From: Enterobacter sp. Bisph1
GTDB lineage: Bacteria; Pseudomonadota; Gammaproteobacteria; Enterobacterales; Enterobacteriaceae
DNA: 64,000 bases
Direction: 5' to 3'
NCBI RefSeq assembly: GCF_000814905.1
Contig: NZ_JXAG01000052.1
Span: 124,001 to 188,000, forward strand
Shown here: positions 1 through 8,595 of the stretch, in pieces
Layout of the letters: the number at the start of each line of letters is the position of its first letter
How positions within the stretch are numbered: the first letter of the stretch is position 1
Made by a program: the position numbers and the translations under genes
Notes under the pieces: generated by a model
Told to the model about the DNA's origin: nothing
The model's input: the letters and a program-made list of their open reading frames with translations, nothing else
Databases searched by the model: none

Positions 1-243
1 GCGCGGAAAACCGCCGATCCGGAAAGTTCGTATACCGCCCGGCTGTATGCCAGCGGCACCAAGCGCATTGCGCAAAAAGTCGGTGAAGAAGGCGTCGAAA
101 CCGCACTGGCGGCAACGGTAAACGATCGGGAAGAGCTAACCAATGAAGCCTCGGATCTTGTCTACCATCTACTGGTCCTGCTGCAGGATCAGCAGCTGGA
201 TTTAACGACGGTGATAGAGAATTTGCGCAAGCGTCATCAATAG
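1..243 (+). CDS. hisI: HisIE C-terminal part (phosphoribosyl-ATP pyrophosphatase domain), cut by the window edge
   Basis: Reading from base 1 gives 80 codons ending at TAG 241-243. The peptide has the helical phosphoribosyl-ATP pyrophosphatase (HisE) signature: [22 protein letters not shown], then GVETALAA, and the acidic [13 protein letters not shown] helix near the end. In enterobacteria HisE is fused behind the cyclohydrolase HisI, and the pair performs steps 2 and 3 of histidine synthesis in the cytoplasm; only the HisE end is visible here. It is the last gene of the his operon and is followed 9 bases later by a strong hairpin terminator. Its position next to wzzB marks the standard his/O-antigen junction. 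Confidence 0.93.
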   Translation, partial: ARKTADPESSYTARLYASGTKRIAQKVGEEGVETALAATVNDREELTNEASDLVYHLLVLLQDQQLDLTTVIENLRKRHQ

Positions 244-252
244 TTTGCTGAC

Positions 253-284
253 AAAAAGGCCCATATGGAAATATGGGCCTTTTT
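253..284 (+). terminator. his operon terminator
   Basis: A 9-bp stem GGCCCATAT/ATATGGGCC with a GGAA loop is flanked by A5 on the left and T5 on the right. It follows the hisIE stop codon directly. The flanking A and T runs make it usable in both directions, so it may also stop transcripts leaving wzzB on the other strand. Confidence 0.88.
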
Positions 285-323
285 AGCATTCGCGTTTGTA
301 TCGCCTAACCTGCCGGTATTAGG

Positions 324-1328
324 TCATTGTTCAGCGGCGATTCGCTCACGTGATTGATAAATTTTGACGGTATTACGCACCAGTACGAAACCTGAGCCAA
401 CAATCAGCCCCAGCAACACAGCTAGTACCAGCGTCAGCGCTATCTTAGGGCTGTCACGGCGAATCGGTAACGAGGGTTTCATAACATAACGGTAGCCATG
501 GAAGCTTTCTGCGCCAACGTTAATAGACTGAATATTCAATAAATTCTCCCGAATTTCGTAGTAATCATCGGGCAAAATGAGGGGCCGGGATGACTCATTT
601 TTAATCATCGATTCCAGCGCTGAGCTGCCGAGCAAGAATAACGTATCCTGCGACACGTTTTGCTGGACCTGGTTAACCTGCGGAGACTGCACTTGCGCCT
701 CTTTGGCGACGGATAGTGCCTGAGCAATCTGTTTAATACGCAGGTCTTTCTTCTCCTGCGCCACTTTTTCCTGCGCTTTCAGAGCTTCTTGCAAACCCGT
801 TGAACGGGATTTAATTGTAGCATTTAAATCAACGATCAATTCCTTAGCAATCTGCTGATCCACCTGCTCAATAAATTGCGCCAGCTTCCGCTGAGCATCT
901 TTGGCTGAGGGGCCCTGGTAGGTCAACTTAAGCGGTAGCGGTTGTCCCGGCACCGCCGGATCAATTGTCAGTTTCTCCGGGACATCCTGGTTATTTAGGG
1001 TTTCTGCTAAGGCTGAAAAGGCGGAATTAAAACGTGTGATCAGCCGCTGCTGAATATCGGTCATATCGTATTTTCGGTCATTGCTCAGGACATCCATGGC
1101 GTTCGCGTAGCGGGCAATCTGCCCGTCATCAGGCAAACTGACAATAGAAACGGAGGTCCATTTTTCCTTCGCCAGGGTCAAATACGCACCTGCAATAACA
1201 AGGCTTGATAAAACAAACAATGCGATAATCCACTTCCCTCGCCAGAGCTGCAGAGAAAGTTCAATCAAATCAATCTGTTCTTCTTCATCGTCAATTCTGG
1301 ACGGGTGATTATTTCTTTCGTATGTCAT
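324..1328 (-). CDS. wzzB: O-antigen chain-length determinant WzzB
   Basis: This 334-residue inner-membrane protein (E. coli WzzB is about 326) sets the modal length of O-antigen polymers made by Wzy. A short acidic cytoplasmic N-terminus is followed by a first membrane helix at about residues 33-53, a long periplasmic alpha-helical domain rich in charged residues and Gln/Lys, and a second helix at about 295-317 preceded by a proline-rich segment (MKPSLPIRRDSP). This is the classic PCP1/Wzz layout. It starts at ATG 1326-1328. It lies between his and ugd, the normal place for wzzB, and is divergent from the epimerase gene at 1530. Its partner polymerase is most likely the multi-spanning protein at 6441-7661. 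Confidence 0.93.
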   Translation of the reverse strand: MTYERNNHPSRIDDEEEQIDLIELSLQLWRGKWIIALFVLSSLVIAGAYLTLAKEKWTSVSIVSLPDDGQIARYANAMDVLSNDRKYDMTDIQQRLITRFNSAFSALAETLNNQDVPEKLTIDPAVPGQPLPLKLTYQGPSAKDAQRKLAQFIEQVDQQIAKELIVDLNATIKSRSTGLQEALKAQEKVAQEKKDLRIKQIAQALSVAKEAQVQSPQVNQVQQNVSQDTLFLLGSSALESMIKNESSRPLILPDDYYEIRENLLNIQSINVGAESFHGYRYVMKPSLPIRRDSPKIALTLVLAVLLGLIVGSGFVLVRNTVKIYQSRERIAAEQ

Positions 1329-1529
1329 AGCAACCCTAAGTAAGAAGTGCTTGAGAGTATTTGTATAAAGCGCGAGTTTATCTTTCTATGCATTTTTTTC
1401 TATAGGATTTCCTATAAATCCGTTTTTTCGGACTTTTTTCGCCGTGTTCAGCTTTGCATAATTCATGGCGATTAACCGGGCAGCATCATACAATATGCGA
1501 ATTGTATGAGTTGTCAGTAAGGATAAGAG

Positions 1530-2534
1530 ATGAAATTTCTGGTTACCGGCGCGGCCGGCTTTATTGGCTTTCACGTTAGTGAACGTCTTCTACAGGCAGG
1601 CTACGAGGTGGTAGGGATTGATAATCTCAATGATTATTACGATGTCAGTCTGAAACAGGCGCGCCTGGATTTACTGTCTGGTCCCGCATTTCAATTTCAC
1701 AAAATCGATCTTGCCGACACGGTGGCAATGAGCCAGCTGTTTGCCAGGGAGAAATTTAACCGCGTCATTCATCTCGCCGCGCAAGCAGGCGTGCGCTACT
1801 CGCTGGAGAACCCACACGTTTACGCTGAGTCCAACCTGATAGGCCATCTCAACGTGCTGGAAGGCTGCCGCCATAATAAGGTTCAGCACCTGGTGTATGC
1901 CTCATCGAGTTCCGTGTACGGTTTGAATCGCAAGATGCCTTTTTCCACCGATGACTCTGTCGATCATCCGGTCTCTCTGTATGCGGCGACCAAAAAAGCC
2001 AATGAGTTGATGTCGCACACCTATTCTCATCTCTATGGTCTGCCCACCACCGGCCTGCGCTTCTTTACGGTCTATGGCCCGTGGGGCCGCCCGGATATGG
2101 CGCTGTTTAAGTTCACCAAAGCGATGCTCGAGGGTAAGAGCATTGACGTATATAACTACGGCAAGATGAAGCGAGATTTCACCTATATCGACGATATTGT
2201 TGAAGCGATTATTCGCATGCAGGATGTTATTCCGCAGCCGGACGCAAACTGGAGCGTGGAAAGTGGTTCGCCAGCCACCAGTTCAGCTCCTTACCATATC
2301 TATAATATTGGCAACAGCTCGCCGGTGGAATTAATGGATTACATCACCGCGCTGGAAGAAGCGTTAGGCATTGAAGCGCAGAAAAATATGCTGCCGATTC
2401 AGCCAGGCGACGTACTGGAAACCAGCGCCGATACCCAGCCGTTATATGAAACGATTGGCTTTAAGCCGCAGACCTCAGTAAAAGAGGGCGTAAAGAAATT
2501 TGTCGAGTGGTATAAAACTTATTATCACGCTTAA
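1530..2534 (+). CDS. uge: UDP-glucuronate 4-epimerase (Uge/Gla-type, short-chain dehydrogenase family)
   Basis: This 334-residue cytoplasmic enzyme should interconvert UDP-GlcA and UDP-GalA. The NAD-binding TGAAGFIG motif lies at residues 6-13, a Ser cluster at about 125-128 and the catalytic Y151-x3-K155 (YAATK). The DNLNDYYD and [10 protein letters not shown] segments are typical of the UDP-glucuronate epimerase branch rather than GalE, and the length equals that of Klebsiella Uge. The gene is read against its neighbours, between wzzB and ugd, with its own terminator. Ugd, immediately next to it and convergent, makes the UDP-GlcA substrate. Neither colanic acid (which uses GlcA) nor the predicted O-unit obviously needs GalA, so the product may go to the LPS core or an unrecognised residue. 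The exact hexuronate specificity is inferred from family resemblance. Confidence 0.85.
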   Translation: MKFLVTGAAGFIGFHVSERLLQAGYEVVGIDNLNDYYDVSLKQARLDLLSGPAFQFHKIDLADTVAMSQLFAREKFNRVIHLAAQAGVRYSLENPHVYAESNLIGHLNVLEGCRHNKVQHLVYASSSSVYGLNRKMPFSTDDSVDHPVSLYAATKKANELMSHTYSHLYGLPTTGLRFFTVYGPWGRPDMALFKFTKAMLEGKSIDVYNYGKMKRDFTYIDDIVEAIIRMQDVIPQPDANWSVESGSPATSSAPYHIYNIGNSSPVELMDYITALEEALGIEAQKNMLPIQPGDVLETSADTQPLYETIGFKPQTSVKEGVKKFVEWYKTYYHA

Positions 2535-2540
2535 AATAGA

Positions 2541-2565
2541 AAAACGGCCTCAAGGGGCCGTTTTT
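2541..2565 (+). terminator. Bidirectional terminator between uge and ugd
   Basis: A short hairpin (CGGCC/GGCCG, extended by a wobble pair) is flanked by AAAA on the left and TTTTT on the right. It lies 6 bases after the uge stop and 18 bases beyond the end of the convergent ugd, so it can terminate both. Confidence 0.8.
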
Positions 2566-2583
2566 GTTTGAGCGATAACCGCG

Positions 2584-3750
2584 TTAATCATTGCCAAACA
2601 GATCGCGGGTATAAACTTTGTCCGCCACATCTGCTAACTCTTCAGCCATGCGGTTGGAGATAATAACATCCGACTCCTGCTTGAAGGCATTCAGATCGCG
2701 CACCACTCGCGAGTGGAAGAACTCATCTTCCTGCATCACCGGTTCATAAATAATAACCTGCACGCCCTTCGCTTTAATGCGTTTCATGATGCCCTGAATA
2801 GAGGAGGCGCGGAAGTTATCGGAGCCGCTCTTCATAATCAGGCGATAGACGCCCACCACTTTCGGTTTACGCGACAGAATAGAATCGGCCACGAAATCCT
2901 TACGCGTGCGGTTAGCATCAACGATGGCCGAGATAATATTGTTCGGCACCGACTGGTAGTTCGCCAACAGCTGTTTGGTATCTTTCGGCAGACAATAACC
3001 GCCGTAGCCGAATGACGGGTTGTTATAATGATTGCCAATACGCGGATCGAGGCATACGCCTTCAATAATCTGACGGCTATTCAGCCCCAGGCTTTCGGCA
3101 TAGCTATCGAGTTCATTAAAGTAGGCTACGCGCATCGCCAGATAGGTGTTAGCGAACAACTTGATCGCTTCGGCTTCAGTGGAGTCGGTAAACAGTACGC
3201 GAATGTCTTTTTTAATGGCGCCTTCCTGCAGCAGCGCAGCAAAGCGTTCGGCGCGTTCAGAGCGCTCGCCGATCACGATACGCGAAGGGTACAGGTTGTC
3301 GTACAGCGCCTTACCTTCGCGCAGGAATTCCGGCGAGAAGATAACATTATCAATACCGTATTTTTCACGGATTGACTGGGTAAAGCCCACTGGAATGGTG
3401 GATTTAATGATCATCACCGCCTGCGGGTTGAACTCCATCACATCGCGAATAACGGACTCAACGCTGCTGGTATTGAAGTAGTTGGATTTGGGATCGTAAT
3501 CCGTCGGCGTAGCGATAATAACGAAATCTGCACCGCGATAGGCGTCGGCTTTGTCCGTCGTCGCGCGGAAATTCAGCGGCTTATTCTGCAAATACTCCTG
3601 GATCTCTTTATCAACGATGGGAGAAATCTTCTGATTAAGCATATCTACTTTGGACTGAACGATATCCAACGCCACCACTTCATGGTTTTGCGCGATCAGA
3701 ATCCCGTTTGATAGCCCAACGTAACCTGTTCCGGAGATTGTTATTTTCAT
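2584..3750 (-). CDS. ugd: UDP-glucose 6-dehydrogenase
   Basis: This 388-residue cytoplasmic enzyme oxidises UDP-glucose to UDP-glucuronate with two NAD+, supplying GlcA for colanic acid and substrate for the neighbouring Uge. The N-terminus [12 protein letters not shown] carries the GxGYVG dinucleotide motif at residues 7-12. The catalytic cysteine is C253 in [12 protein letters not shown]. The central helix and C-terminal UDP-binding domain are intact. I chose the ATG at 3748-3750 because it gives exactly the E. coli Ugd length; an upstream in-frame start would add 23 unrelated residues. It lies downstream of gnd but is separated from it by a strong terminator, so it should have its own promoter in 3751-3959. 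Confidence 0.96.
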   Translation of the reverse strand: MKITISGTGYVGLSNGILIAQNHEVVALDIVQSKVDMLNQKISPIVDKEIQEYLQNKPLNFRATTDKADAYRGADFVIIATPTDYDPKSNYFNTSSVESVIRDVMEFNPQAVMIIKSTIPVGFTQSIREKYGIDNVIFSPEFLREGKALYDNLYPSRIVIGERSERAERFAALLQEGAIKKDIRVLFTDSTEAEAIKLFANTYLAMRVAYFNELDSYAESLGLNSRQIIEGVCLDPRIGNHYNNPSFGYGGYCLPKDTKQLLANYQSVPNNIISAIVDANRTRKDFVADSILSRKPKVVGVYRLIMKSGSDNFRASSIQGIMKRIKAKGVQVIIYEPVMQEDEFFHSRVVRDLNAFKQESDVIISNRMAEELADVADKVYTRDLFGND

Positions 3751-3786
3751 TCGATAAGCAACTTTTGTGAGTGTTTGAAACCTGAA

Positions 3787-3805
3787 GCGGCGATGCCTTC
3801 GCCGC
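3787..3805 (-). promoter_or_regulatory. Hairpin in the ugd 5' leader
   Basis: A perfect 7-bp inverted repeat GCGGCGA/TCGCCGC with a 5-base loop lies about 37 bases upstream of the ugd ATG. No U-run follows it on the ugd strand, so it is not an obvious terminator. It could be a leader structure or a regulator site; the role is not known from sequence. Confidence 0.35.
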
Positions 3806-3959
3806 CCGCTTAATATCAATAACTGTTGGGGTTTTTACCTCTTCTGTTGAGGGACTGTCAAGGCGACAAGCGGCCGTCAACGTCGGCGTTTATGCGAGGT
3901 TTAGACGATAAAAATCGTCAAAAGAAACAAGACTGGCCGAAAACACGGCGGATCAGCCG

Positions 3960-3988
3960 AAAAAAAAGCCCGGTTTTAACAACCGGGC
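3960..3988 (-). terminator. gnd terminator
   Basis: On the minus strand an 8-bp perfect stem GCCCGGTT/AACCGGGC with a 5-base loop is followed by eight Ts. It lies 30 bases after the gnd stop and separates gnd (and the O-antigen transcript) from ugd. Confidence 0.9.
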
Positions 3989-4017
3989 CTGTGTCATTTT
4001 AAAGGGTGATTATCAGA

Positions 4018-5424
4018 TTAATCCAACCACTCGGTATGGAACACACCGTCTTTGTCAGTGCGTTTATAAGTATGAGCACCGAAGTAGTCACGCTGAGCCT
4101 GAATCAGGTTGGCCGGGAGTACCGCAGAACGGTAGCTATCGTAATAAGCTACGGCCGCGGAGAAGGTCGGAACCGGAATACCGTTCTGTACGGCATAGGC
4201 AACGACGTCACGCAGCGCCTGCTGGTAATCGTCGGCGATTTTCTTAAAGTACGGTGCCAACAGCAGGTTAGCGATGGCCGGGTTTTCGGCATAGGCATCG
4301 GTGATTTTCTGCAGGAACTGGGCACGGATAATGCAACCAGCGCGGAAAATCTTCGCGATTTCGCCGTAGTTCAGATCCCAGTTATGCTCATCAGAGGCAG
4401 CGCGCAGTTGTGAGAAGCCCTGTGCGTAAGAGACGATTTTGCCCAGATACAGCGCGCGGCGTACTTTCTCGATAAATTCTGCTTTATCGCCAGCCGGTTT
4501 TGCCTGCGGACCAGAGAGCACTTTAGAGGCGGCAACACGCTGCTCTTTCAGAGAGGAAATATAGCGCGCAAAGACGGATTCAGTGATCAGCGACAGCGGT
4601 TCACCCAGATCCAGCGAGCTCTGGCTGGTCCATTTACCCGTGCCTTTGTTAGCCGCTTCATCCAGAATCACATCAACCAGATAGTGACCCTCTTCATCTT
4701 TCTTGGTGAAGATATCTTTGGTGATGTCGATCAGATAGCTGCTCAGTTCACCCGCGTTCCACTCGCTAAAGGTTTTTGCCAGCTCTTCGTTAGTGAGATT
4801 CAGGCCGCCTTTTAACAGCGCATAGGCTTCGGCGATCAGCTGCATATCACCGTATTCGATACCGTTGTGCACCATTTTGACGTAGTGACCCGCACCGTCC
4901 GGACCAATGTAGGTCACGCACGGCTCGCCGTCTTCGGCAACGGCTGCGATTTTCGTCAGGATCGGCGCAACCAGCTCATACGCTTCTTTCTGGCCGCCAG
5001 GCATGATTGACGGGCCTTTAAGCGCGCCCTCTTCACCGCCGGAAACGCCGGTACCGATAAAGTTGAAACCTTCTGCAGAGAGTTCACGATTACGGCGAAT
5101 AGTGTCCTGGAAGAAGGTGTTACCGCCATCAATAATGATGTCGCCTTTGTCCAGGTACGGCTTCAGCGAATCGATAGCCGCGTCTGTGCCAGCGCCTGCT
5201 TTCACCATCAGCAGGATACGGCGCGGCGTTTCAAGGGATTCGACAAATTCTTGTACGGTGTAGTAAGGAACCAGCTGTTTGCCCGGATTTTCGGCAATCA
5301 CTTCTTCGGTTTTTTCGCGTGAGCGGTTGAACACGGATACGCTGTAGCCACGACTTTCGATGTTCAGCGCCAGGTTGCGCCCCATCACTGCCATACCGAC
5401 AACGCCGATTTGTTGCTTGGACAT
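4018..5424 (-). CDS. gnd: 6-phosphogluconate dehydrogenase, decarboxylating
   Basis: This 468-residue cytoplasmic enzyme of the oxidative pentose phosphate pathway converts 6-phosphogluconate to ribulose 5-phosphate, CO2 and NADPH. The N-terminal [15 protein letters not shown] is the dinucleotide-binding loop. [23 protein letters not shown] and [13 protein letters not shown] (catalytic Lys and Asn) are the family hallmarks. The length equals that of E. coli Gnd. It is the housekeeping flank of the variable O-antigen cluster, and its base composition is again that of the core genome, in contrast to the AT-rich genes just beyond 5.5 kb. Confidence 0.97.
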   Translation of the reverse strand: MSKQQIGVVGMAVMGRNLALNIESRGYSVSVFNRSREKTEEVIAENPGKQLVPYYTVQEFVESLETPRRILLMVKAGAGTDAAIDSLKPYLDKGDIIIDGGNTFFQDTIRRNRELSAEGFNFIGTGVSGGEEGALKGPSIMPGGQKEAYELVAPILTKIAAVAEDGEPCVTYIGPDGAGHYVKMVHNGIEYGDMQLIAEAYALLKGGLNLTNEELAKTFSEWNAGELSSYLIDITKDIFTKKDEEGHYLVDVILDEAANKGTGKWTSQSSLDLGEPLSLITESVFARYISSLKEQRVAASKVLSGPQAKPAGDKAEFIEKVRRALYLGKIVSYAQGFSQLRAASDEHNWDLNYGEIAKIFRAGCIIRAQFLQKITDAYAENPAIANLLLAPYFKKIADDYQQALRDVVAYAVQNGIPVPTFSAAVAYYDSYRSAVLPANLIQAQRDYFGAHTYKRTDKDGVFHTEWLD

Positions 5425-5482
5425 TACTTACTCCTGTCAGGTGTATCTTCCGGAGCCGATCGCTCACGGGTCAAAAAAGAAT

Positions 5483-5502
5483 TTTATACTCTAAATTAGA
5501 GT
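5483..5502 (-). promoter_or_regulatory. Candidate gnd promoter with overlapping palindrome
   Basis: Reading on the minus strand, TATAAA (complement of 5483-5488) sits about 60 bases upstream of the gnd ATG and could be a -10 element. A perfect 7-bp palindrome ACTCTAA-A-TTAGAGT (5488-5502) abuts it. No clear -35 hexamer is seen at the normal distance, so the assignment is tentative. Confidence 0.33.
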
Positions 5503-5551
5503 TCGATAGAAGCAAATCCATTAATACCCATATCAGTGCTGAGGTGACCAG

Positions 5552-6454
5552 TTACTTAAGCATACCTAACACCAATATAACAGCAAGGCCGAGACGGTCA
5601 CGCATTTTCCTACGAACTTTATGGATATTACAGACCAGGTATAAATTACCCAAATACCCGCGATTCAACGATTTCCGAAAAAAAGAATGATCTTGAATGC
5701 CAAGAATATTTACGATACGTTTTATTTCTGTTAGATACCAACTGTTTCGTATCATCGTAATTCTTCGTATTGCTGCTGATATGCCGCCATTTGCACCGAA
5801 TTGATTGTGGCTATGCTGGCGATACAACAGACCAGGCCAAGGGTCAATAAACCATTTATAACCATTATAACGAGCAAAAGCATAAATCAACCAGTCGTGC
5901 AATTGGACCTGATCTGCCTTTTCTTTATTTTCCTGGATAAATGATTTGAATTTTATTGCCACTTGTTTATTGAATACGTAGGTGCATCCGGGACCAGCCG
6001 ATTCGAAACAATAGTCATATTGAACTTGCGCTTGTGCTTTACTAATTAGTATTTCTCTACCATCTTCCCAAAAGGCCACCACGTTACTAGAATAACAGCT
6101 GTAACCTTCCGCAGTAAGAGCATTGATGGCATGAGATAACTTATCCAAATGCCAAATATCATCCTGATCTGCAAAAGAGATGTAATCATAATTTTCTATA
6201 TCGACTTCTCGAACGAGGCGATAGAAATTTCGTGCAGCACCCCCATAGCGAACTCCATAAGATAACACGTAGATGTTATCATATTGTTGAGCTAGTTCCA
6301 GGCAGTGTTCATAGGTACTATCAGTGCTAACGTCAACGCTAATGTATAAATCTAAAGTAACGCCTTGCTGATTAATGATACTTTGAACTTGTTCGTCTAG
6401 CCACTTCATCCCATTATATGCCGCTAACAAAACAGCTACTTTACTTCCTGTCAC
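5552..6454 (-). CDS. O-antigen glycosyltransferase, GT2 family (possible rhamnosyltransferase)
   Basis: This 300-residue cytoplasmic, membrane-associated transferase has a GT-A fold. The N-terminal KVAVLLAAYNG, ISVDVSTDST (nucleotide-binding Asp) and SFADQDDIW (metal-binding DxD region) are the hallmarks of the GT2 branch that contains many O-antigen rhamnosyltransferases. The C-terminal part is basic and may contact the membrane. It is the last gene of the O-antigen cluster before gnd and overlaps the end of the wzy gene by 14 bases, indicating translational coupling. The donor is inferred to be dTDP-L-rhamnose because the cluster has a full rmlBDAC set, but sequence alone does not prove the donor or linkage. 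Confidence 0.82.
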   Translation of the reverse strand: MTGSKVAVLLAAYNGMKWLDEQVQSIINQQGVTLDLYISVDVSTDSTYEHCLELAQQYDNIYVLSYGVRYGGAARNFYRLVREVDIENYDYISFADQDDIWHLDKLSHAINALTAEGYSCYSSNVVAFWEDGREILISKAQAQVQYDYCFESAGPGCTYVFNKQVAIKFKSFIQENKEKADQVQLHDWLIYAFARYNGYKWFIDPWPGLLYRQHSHNQFGANGGISAAIRRITMIRNSWYLTEIKRIVNILGIQDHSFFRKSLNRGYLGNLYLVCNIHKVRRKMRDRLGLAVILVLGMLK

Positions 6455-7661
6455 TGCCGCCTCCCAATGAAGTTTTGCCGGTATTAACGGGCATTGAAAA
6501 TTTTAAAAAAGCAGAAAATAGATATAGGATAAATATAAGAACCACACTCATAAAATTAAATAAAATATAGAATTGCGGCGCAAATCCTAAAAACAACATC
6601 AGGTAGGCAAATTTCAGAAAGAGCAGCCAAGCGTAAACACCCTGCGATTTGCAAAACCAATAAAATACAACACTAAAAGTCAAAACTACAAAGAACATAG
6701 CTATAAAAACGTAGGGTAAACCACCATATAATAAGAATGGATAAAACTCTGTACCTACATTAAAGCGAACAATCAGCACCGGTGAAAAAGGGTACACCGG
6801 GTAAGCATCGCGAGAAAAAGGTGAAATCTGGCTTAGTAAAAATTGGTCGTTTAGAAACCCAGTGGATGCGACATGCGTGAAATTGAGGATCGGCGACGTT
6901 ATATATAATAAAATCTGTTTAAATGATGGTGGCATCATTTCAAAGAAATCTGTTAATGGAAACTTTCCATAGATAATGCGGTCGCCAGAAGAGTCTATGG
7001 AAAAAGAGGTTCCACTACGATAAAAACCGATAATGACAAATATTGTTGGGAGTAATATTAATAAAGAATAGAGCCCAAATTTCACTCTGCGAAACTCACC
7101 GGGACGAGTTCTGATAGTGTGTGAGCGGAAACGTGCGTAGAGTATCACGAAATAACTAAAAAAGGACATCAACAATCTGTTGCGATCGATCATCATTATT
7201 GGCAGTAATATAGAACATACAATAAATAGCCGTGCCACCCATGGATTTTTCGCTCGAATAATGTACGCAATGGGCACCAACATCCAGCACATTGTCGTCA
7301 CATGACGGATAAAACGACCAACCCCATAGAACTCTGCATAAGTGGCAGGATTTAATAATTTGAAACCATTAAAATAAACATCCAATGGAAAAAGTGCTAT
7401 TACGAAAAAACCTAATAGCTTGAGCACGAACTTATCTATTGGAGCTATATTATTATACACATTATCATATAAGGAGGTATAATTTATTTTTTTTCTAAAT
7501 AATAGCTCAAAGAAACACACAAGAAAAAAAATACTTCCACCATAGAAAAGCGAGTAAAAAAACATTTCTGAAGTGACATTGAAGCACAGGTAAAACATAG
7601 CAAACTGGACAATCACAGGCAACATAATATAAAACGACAATCTGCCTTTCATTTCACTCAT
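6441..7661 (-). CDS. wzy: O-antigen polymerase (Wzy)
   Basis: This 406-residue polytopic inner-membrane protein has roughly ten to twelve hydrophobic segments separated by short basic loops. The largest periplasmic loop falls around the GTSFSIDSSGDRII to NDQFLLSQISPFSRDAYPV stretch. Wzy proteins share topology, not sequence. The assignment rests on that topology and on its being the only multi-spanning protein in the cluster that does not look like a flippase. I chose the ATG at 7659-7661 (preceded by GGAT seven bases upstream); an in-frame TTG at 7709 would add 16 non-hydrophobic residues abutting the previous gene. It should polymerise O-units at the periplasmic face with WzzB controlling length. 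The gene is very AT-rich. Confidence 0.8.
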   Translation of the reverse strand: MSEMKGRLSFYIMLPVIVQFAMFYLCFNVTSEMFFYSLFYGGSIFFLVCFFELLFRKKINYTSLYDNVYNNIAPIDKFVLKLLGFFVIALFPLDVYFNGFKLLNPATYAEFYGVGRFIRHVTTMCWMLVPIAYIIRAKNPWVARLFIVCSILLPIMMIDRNRLLMSFFSYFVILYARFRSHTIRTRPGEFRRVKFGLYSLLILLPTIFVIIGFYRSGTSFSIDSSGDRIIYGKFPLTDFFEMMPPSFKQILLYITSPILNFTHVASTGFLNDQFLLSQISPFSRDAYPVYPFSPVLIVRFNVGTEFYPFLLYGGLPYVFIAMFFVVLTFSVVFYWFCKSQGVYAWLLFLKFAYLMLFLGFAPQFYILFNFMSVVLIFILYLFSAFLKFSMPVNTGKTSLGGGSDRK

Positions 7662-7709
7662 ATTAAAATCCAAACTAAGTTGATGATAATTTACTAAACT
7701 CAGAACCAA

Positions 7710-8582
7710 CTAACTCAGAAATGAATAATATTTATGTATGACGAAATTACATACTGCAGTAAAATATTTTTTTTGCAGAAATTTAATTTTACACTTAGTA
7801 AGATATTTTTTTGCCTGGAGTTCATTTCTAACATGCTTCAGTTCATCCACCGGGATATATTTTTCAAGCAGATAGCTAAACGATGTCAAGTTAGCAACTC
7901 TGGAAGATACATCTTTAACTTTAGAAGTGTTAGTTCCATGAACTCTATATGCGCAAACCTGTTGTTCAAGGAACACAACACTTTGTGGATTCTTAAATAA
8001 ATTCATGAAAAAATCAAAGTCGTCAATTCTTGATTCTTCATCATATTGGTAAGTGTTAAAAAAATCTCGACGGACAAGAATACATGGTCCGGCAATGCAC
8101 CATTTATTTATAAGCTCTCGCGGTAGATTTTTATTATCTTTAAAATTTTCTGGGTTCCCACCGTGATACCTCATAAAACTCTCGCCGATTTGCTTACTGT
8201 TATTGTCAATAACAGTACCATCTCCAAAAACACAAATGACTTCATCTGTAGCAAGTTCCATCATAGCTGCAGAACTTCCTGGATATAGAATATCATCAGA
8301 AGCGGATAGTCGAACAAACTTACCTTTGGAGTTATTGTATAACTTGTTAACAGTCTTGGAAATGCCGTGGTTTTCCTGTGTAATCAATCGGACATTGATA
8401 TCGTTATGATCCCGCATCCACTTGTTAATTACTTCCACCGAATCATCAAGCGAACCATCGTCAATTATTAATATCTCATAACTTAAATTATGAGTGTCGA
8501 TATCCTTTTTAATTGAATCGAGAGCCTCTACCAAATAAGCGCTATGATTATAGCAAGGCATGGCATAGGTTAAATCAAGCAT
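7710..8582 (-). CDS. O-antigen glycosyltransferase, GT2 family
   Basis: This 290-residue protein is predicted to be a cytoplasmic GT-A transferase. YAMPCYNHSAYL opens the fold, EILIIDDGSLDDS binds the nucleotide, and VRLSASDDILYPGS carries the metal-binding Asp pair. DDFDFFMNL later in the chain resembles the acceptor-side ED motif of GT2 enzymes. The gene starts at ATG 8580-8582, 13 bases after the wzx stop. With the GT2 at 5552 it is one of only two recognisable non-initiating transferases in the cluster. Its donor cannot be read from the sequence; the dTDP-3-amino sugar or dTDP-rhamnose are the likely candidates from context. Confidence 0.82.
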   Translation of the reverse strand: MLDLTYAMPCYNHSAYLVEALDSIKKDIDTHNLSYEILIIDDGSLDDSVEVINKWMRDHNDINVRLITQENHGISKTVNKLYNNSKGKFVRLSASDDILYPGSSAAMMELATDEVICVFGDGTVIDNNSKQIGESFMRYHGGNPENFKDNKNLPRELINKWCIAGPCILVRRDFFNTYQYDEESRIDDFDFFMNLFKNPQSVVFLEQQVCAYRVHGTNTSKVKDVSSRVANLTSFSYLLEKYIPVDELKHVRNELQAKKYLTKCKIKFLQKKYFTAVCNFVIHKYYSFLS

Positions 8583-8595
8583 TATTCCGTCCGTT

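Noticed and set aside
1386-1574. A 62-codon minus-strand frame between wzzB and uge
   Set aside because: Overlaps the start of uge, lacks a family signature and lies in the divergent promoter region.
7662-7709. Upstream TTG start for wzy
   Set aside because: It abuts the stop of the previous gene, adds a non-hydrophobic leader and has no ribosome site; ATG 7661 has GGAT seven bases upstream.
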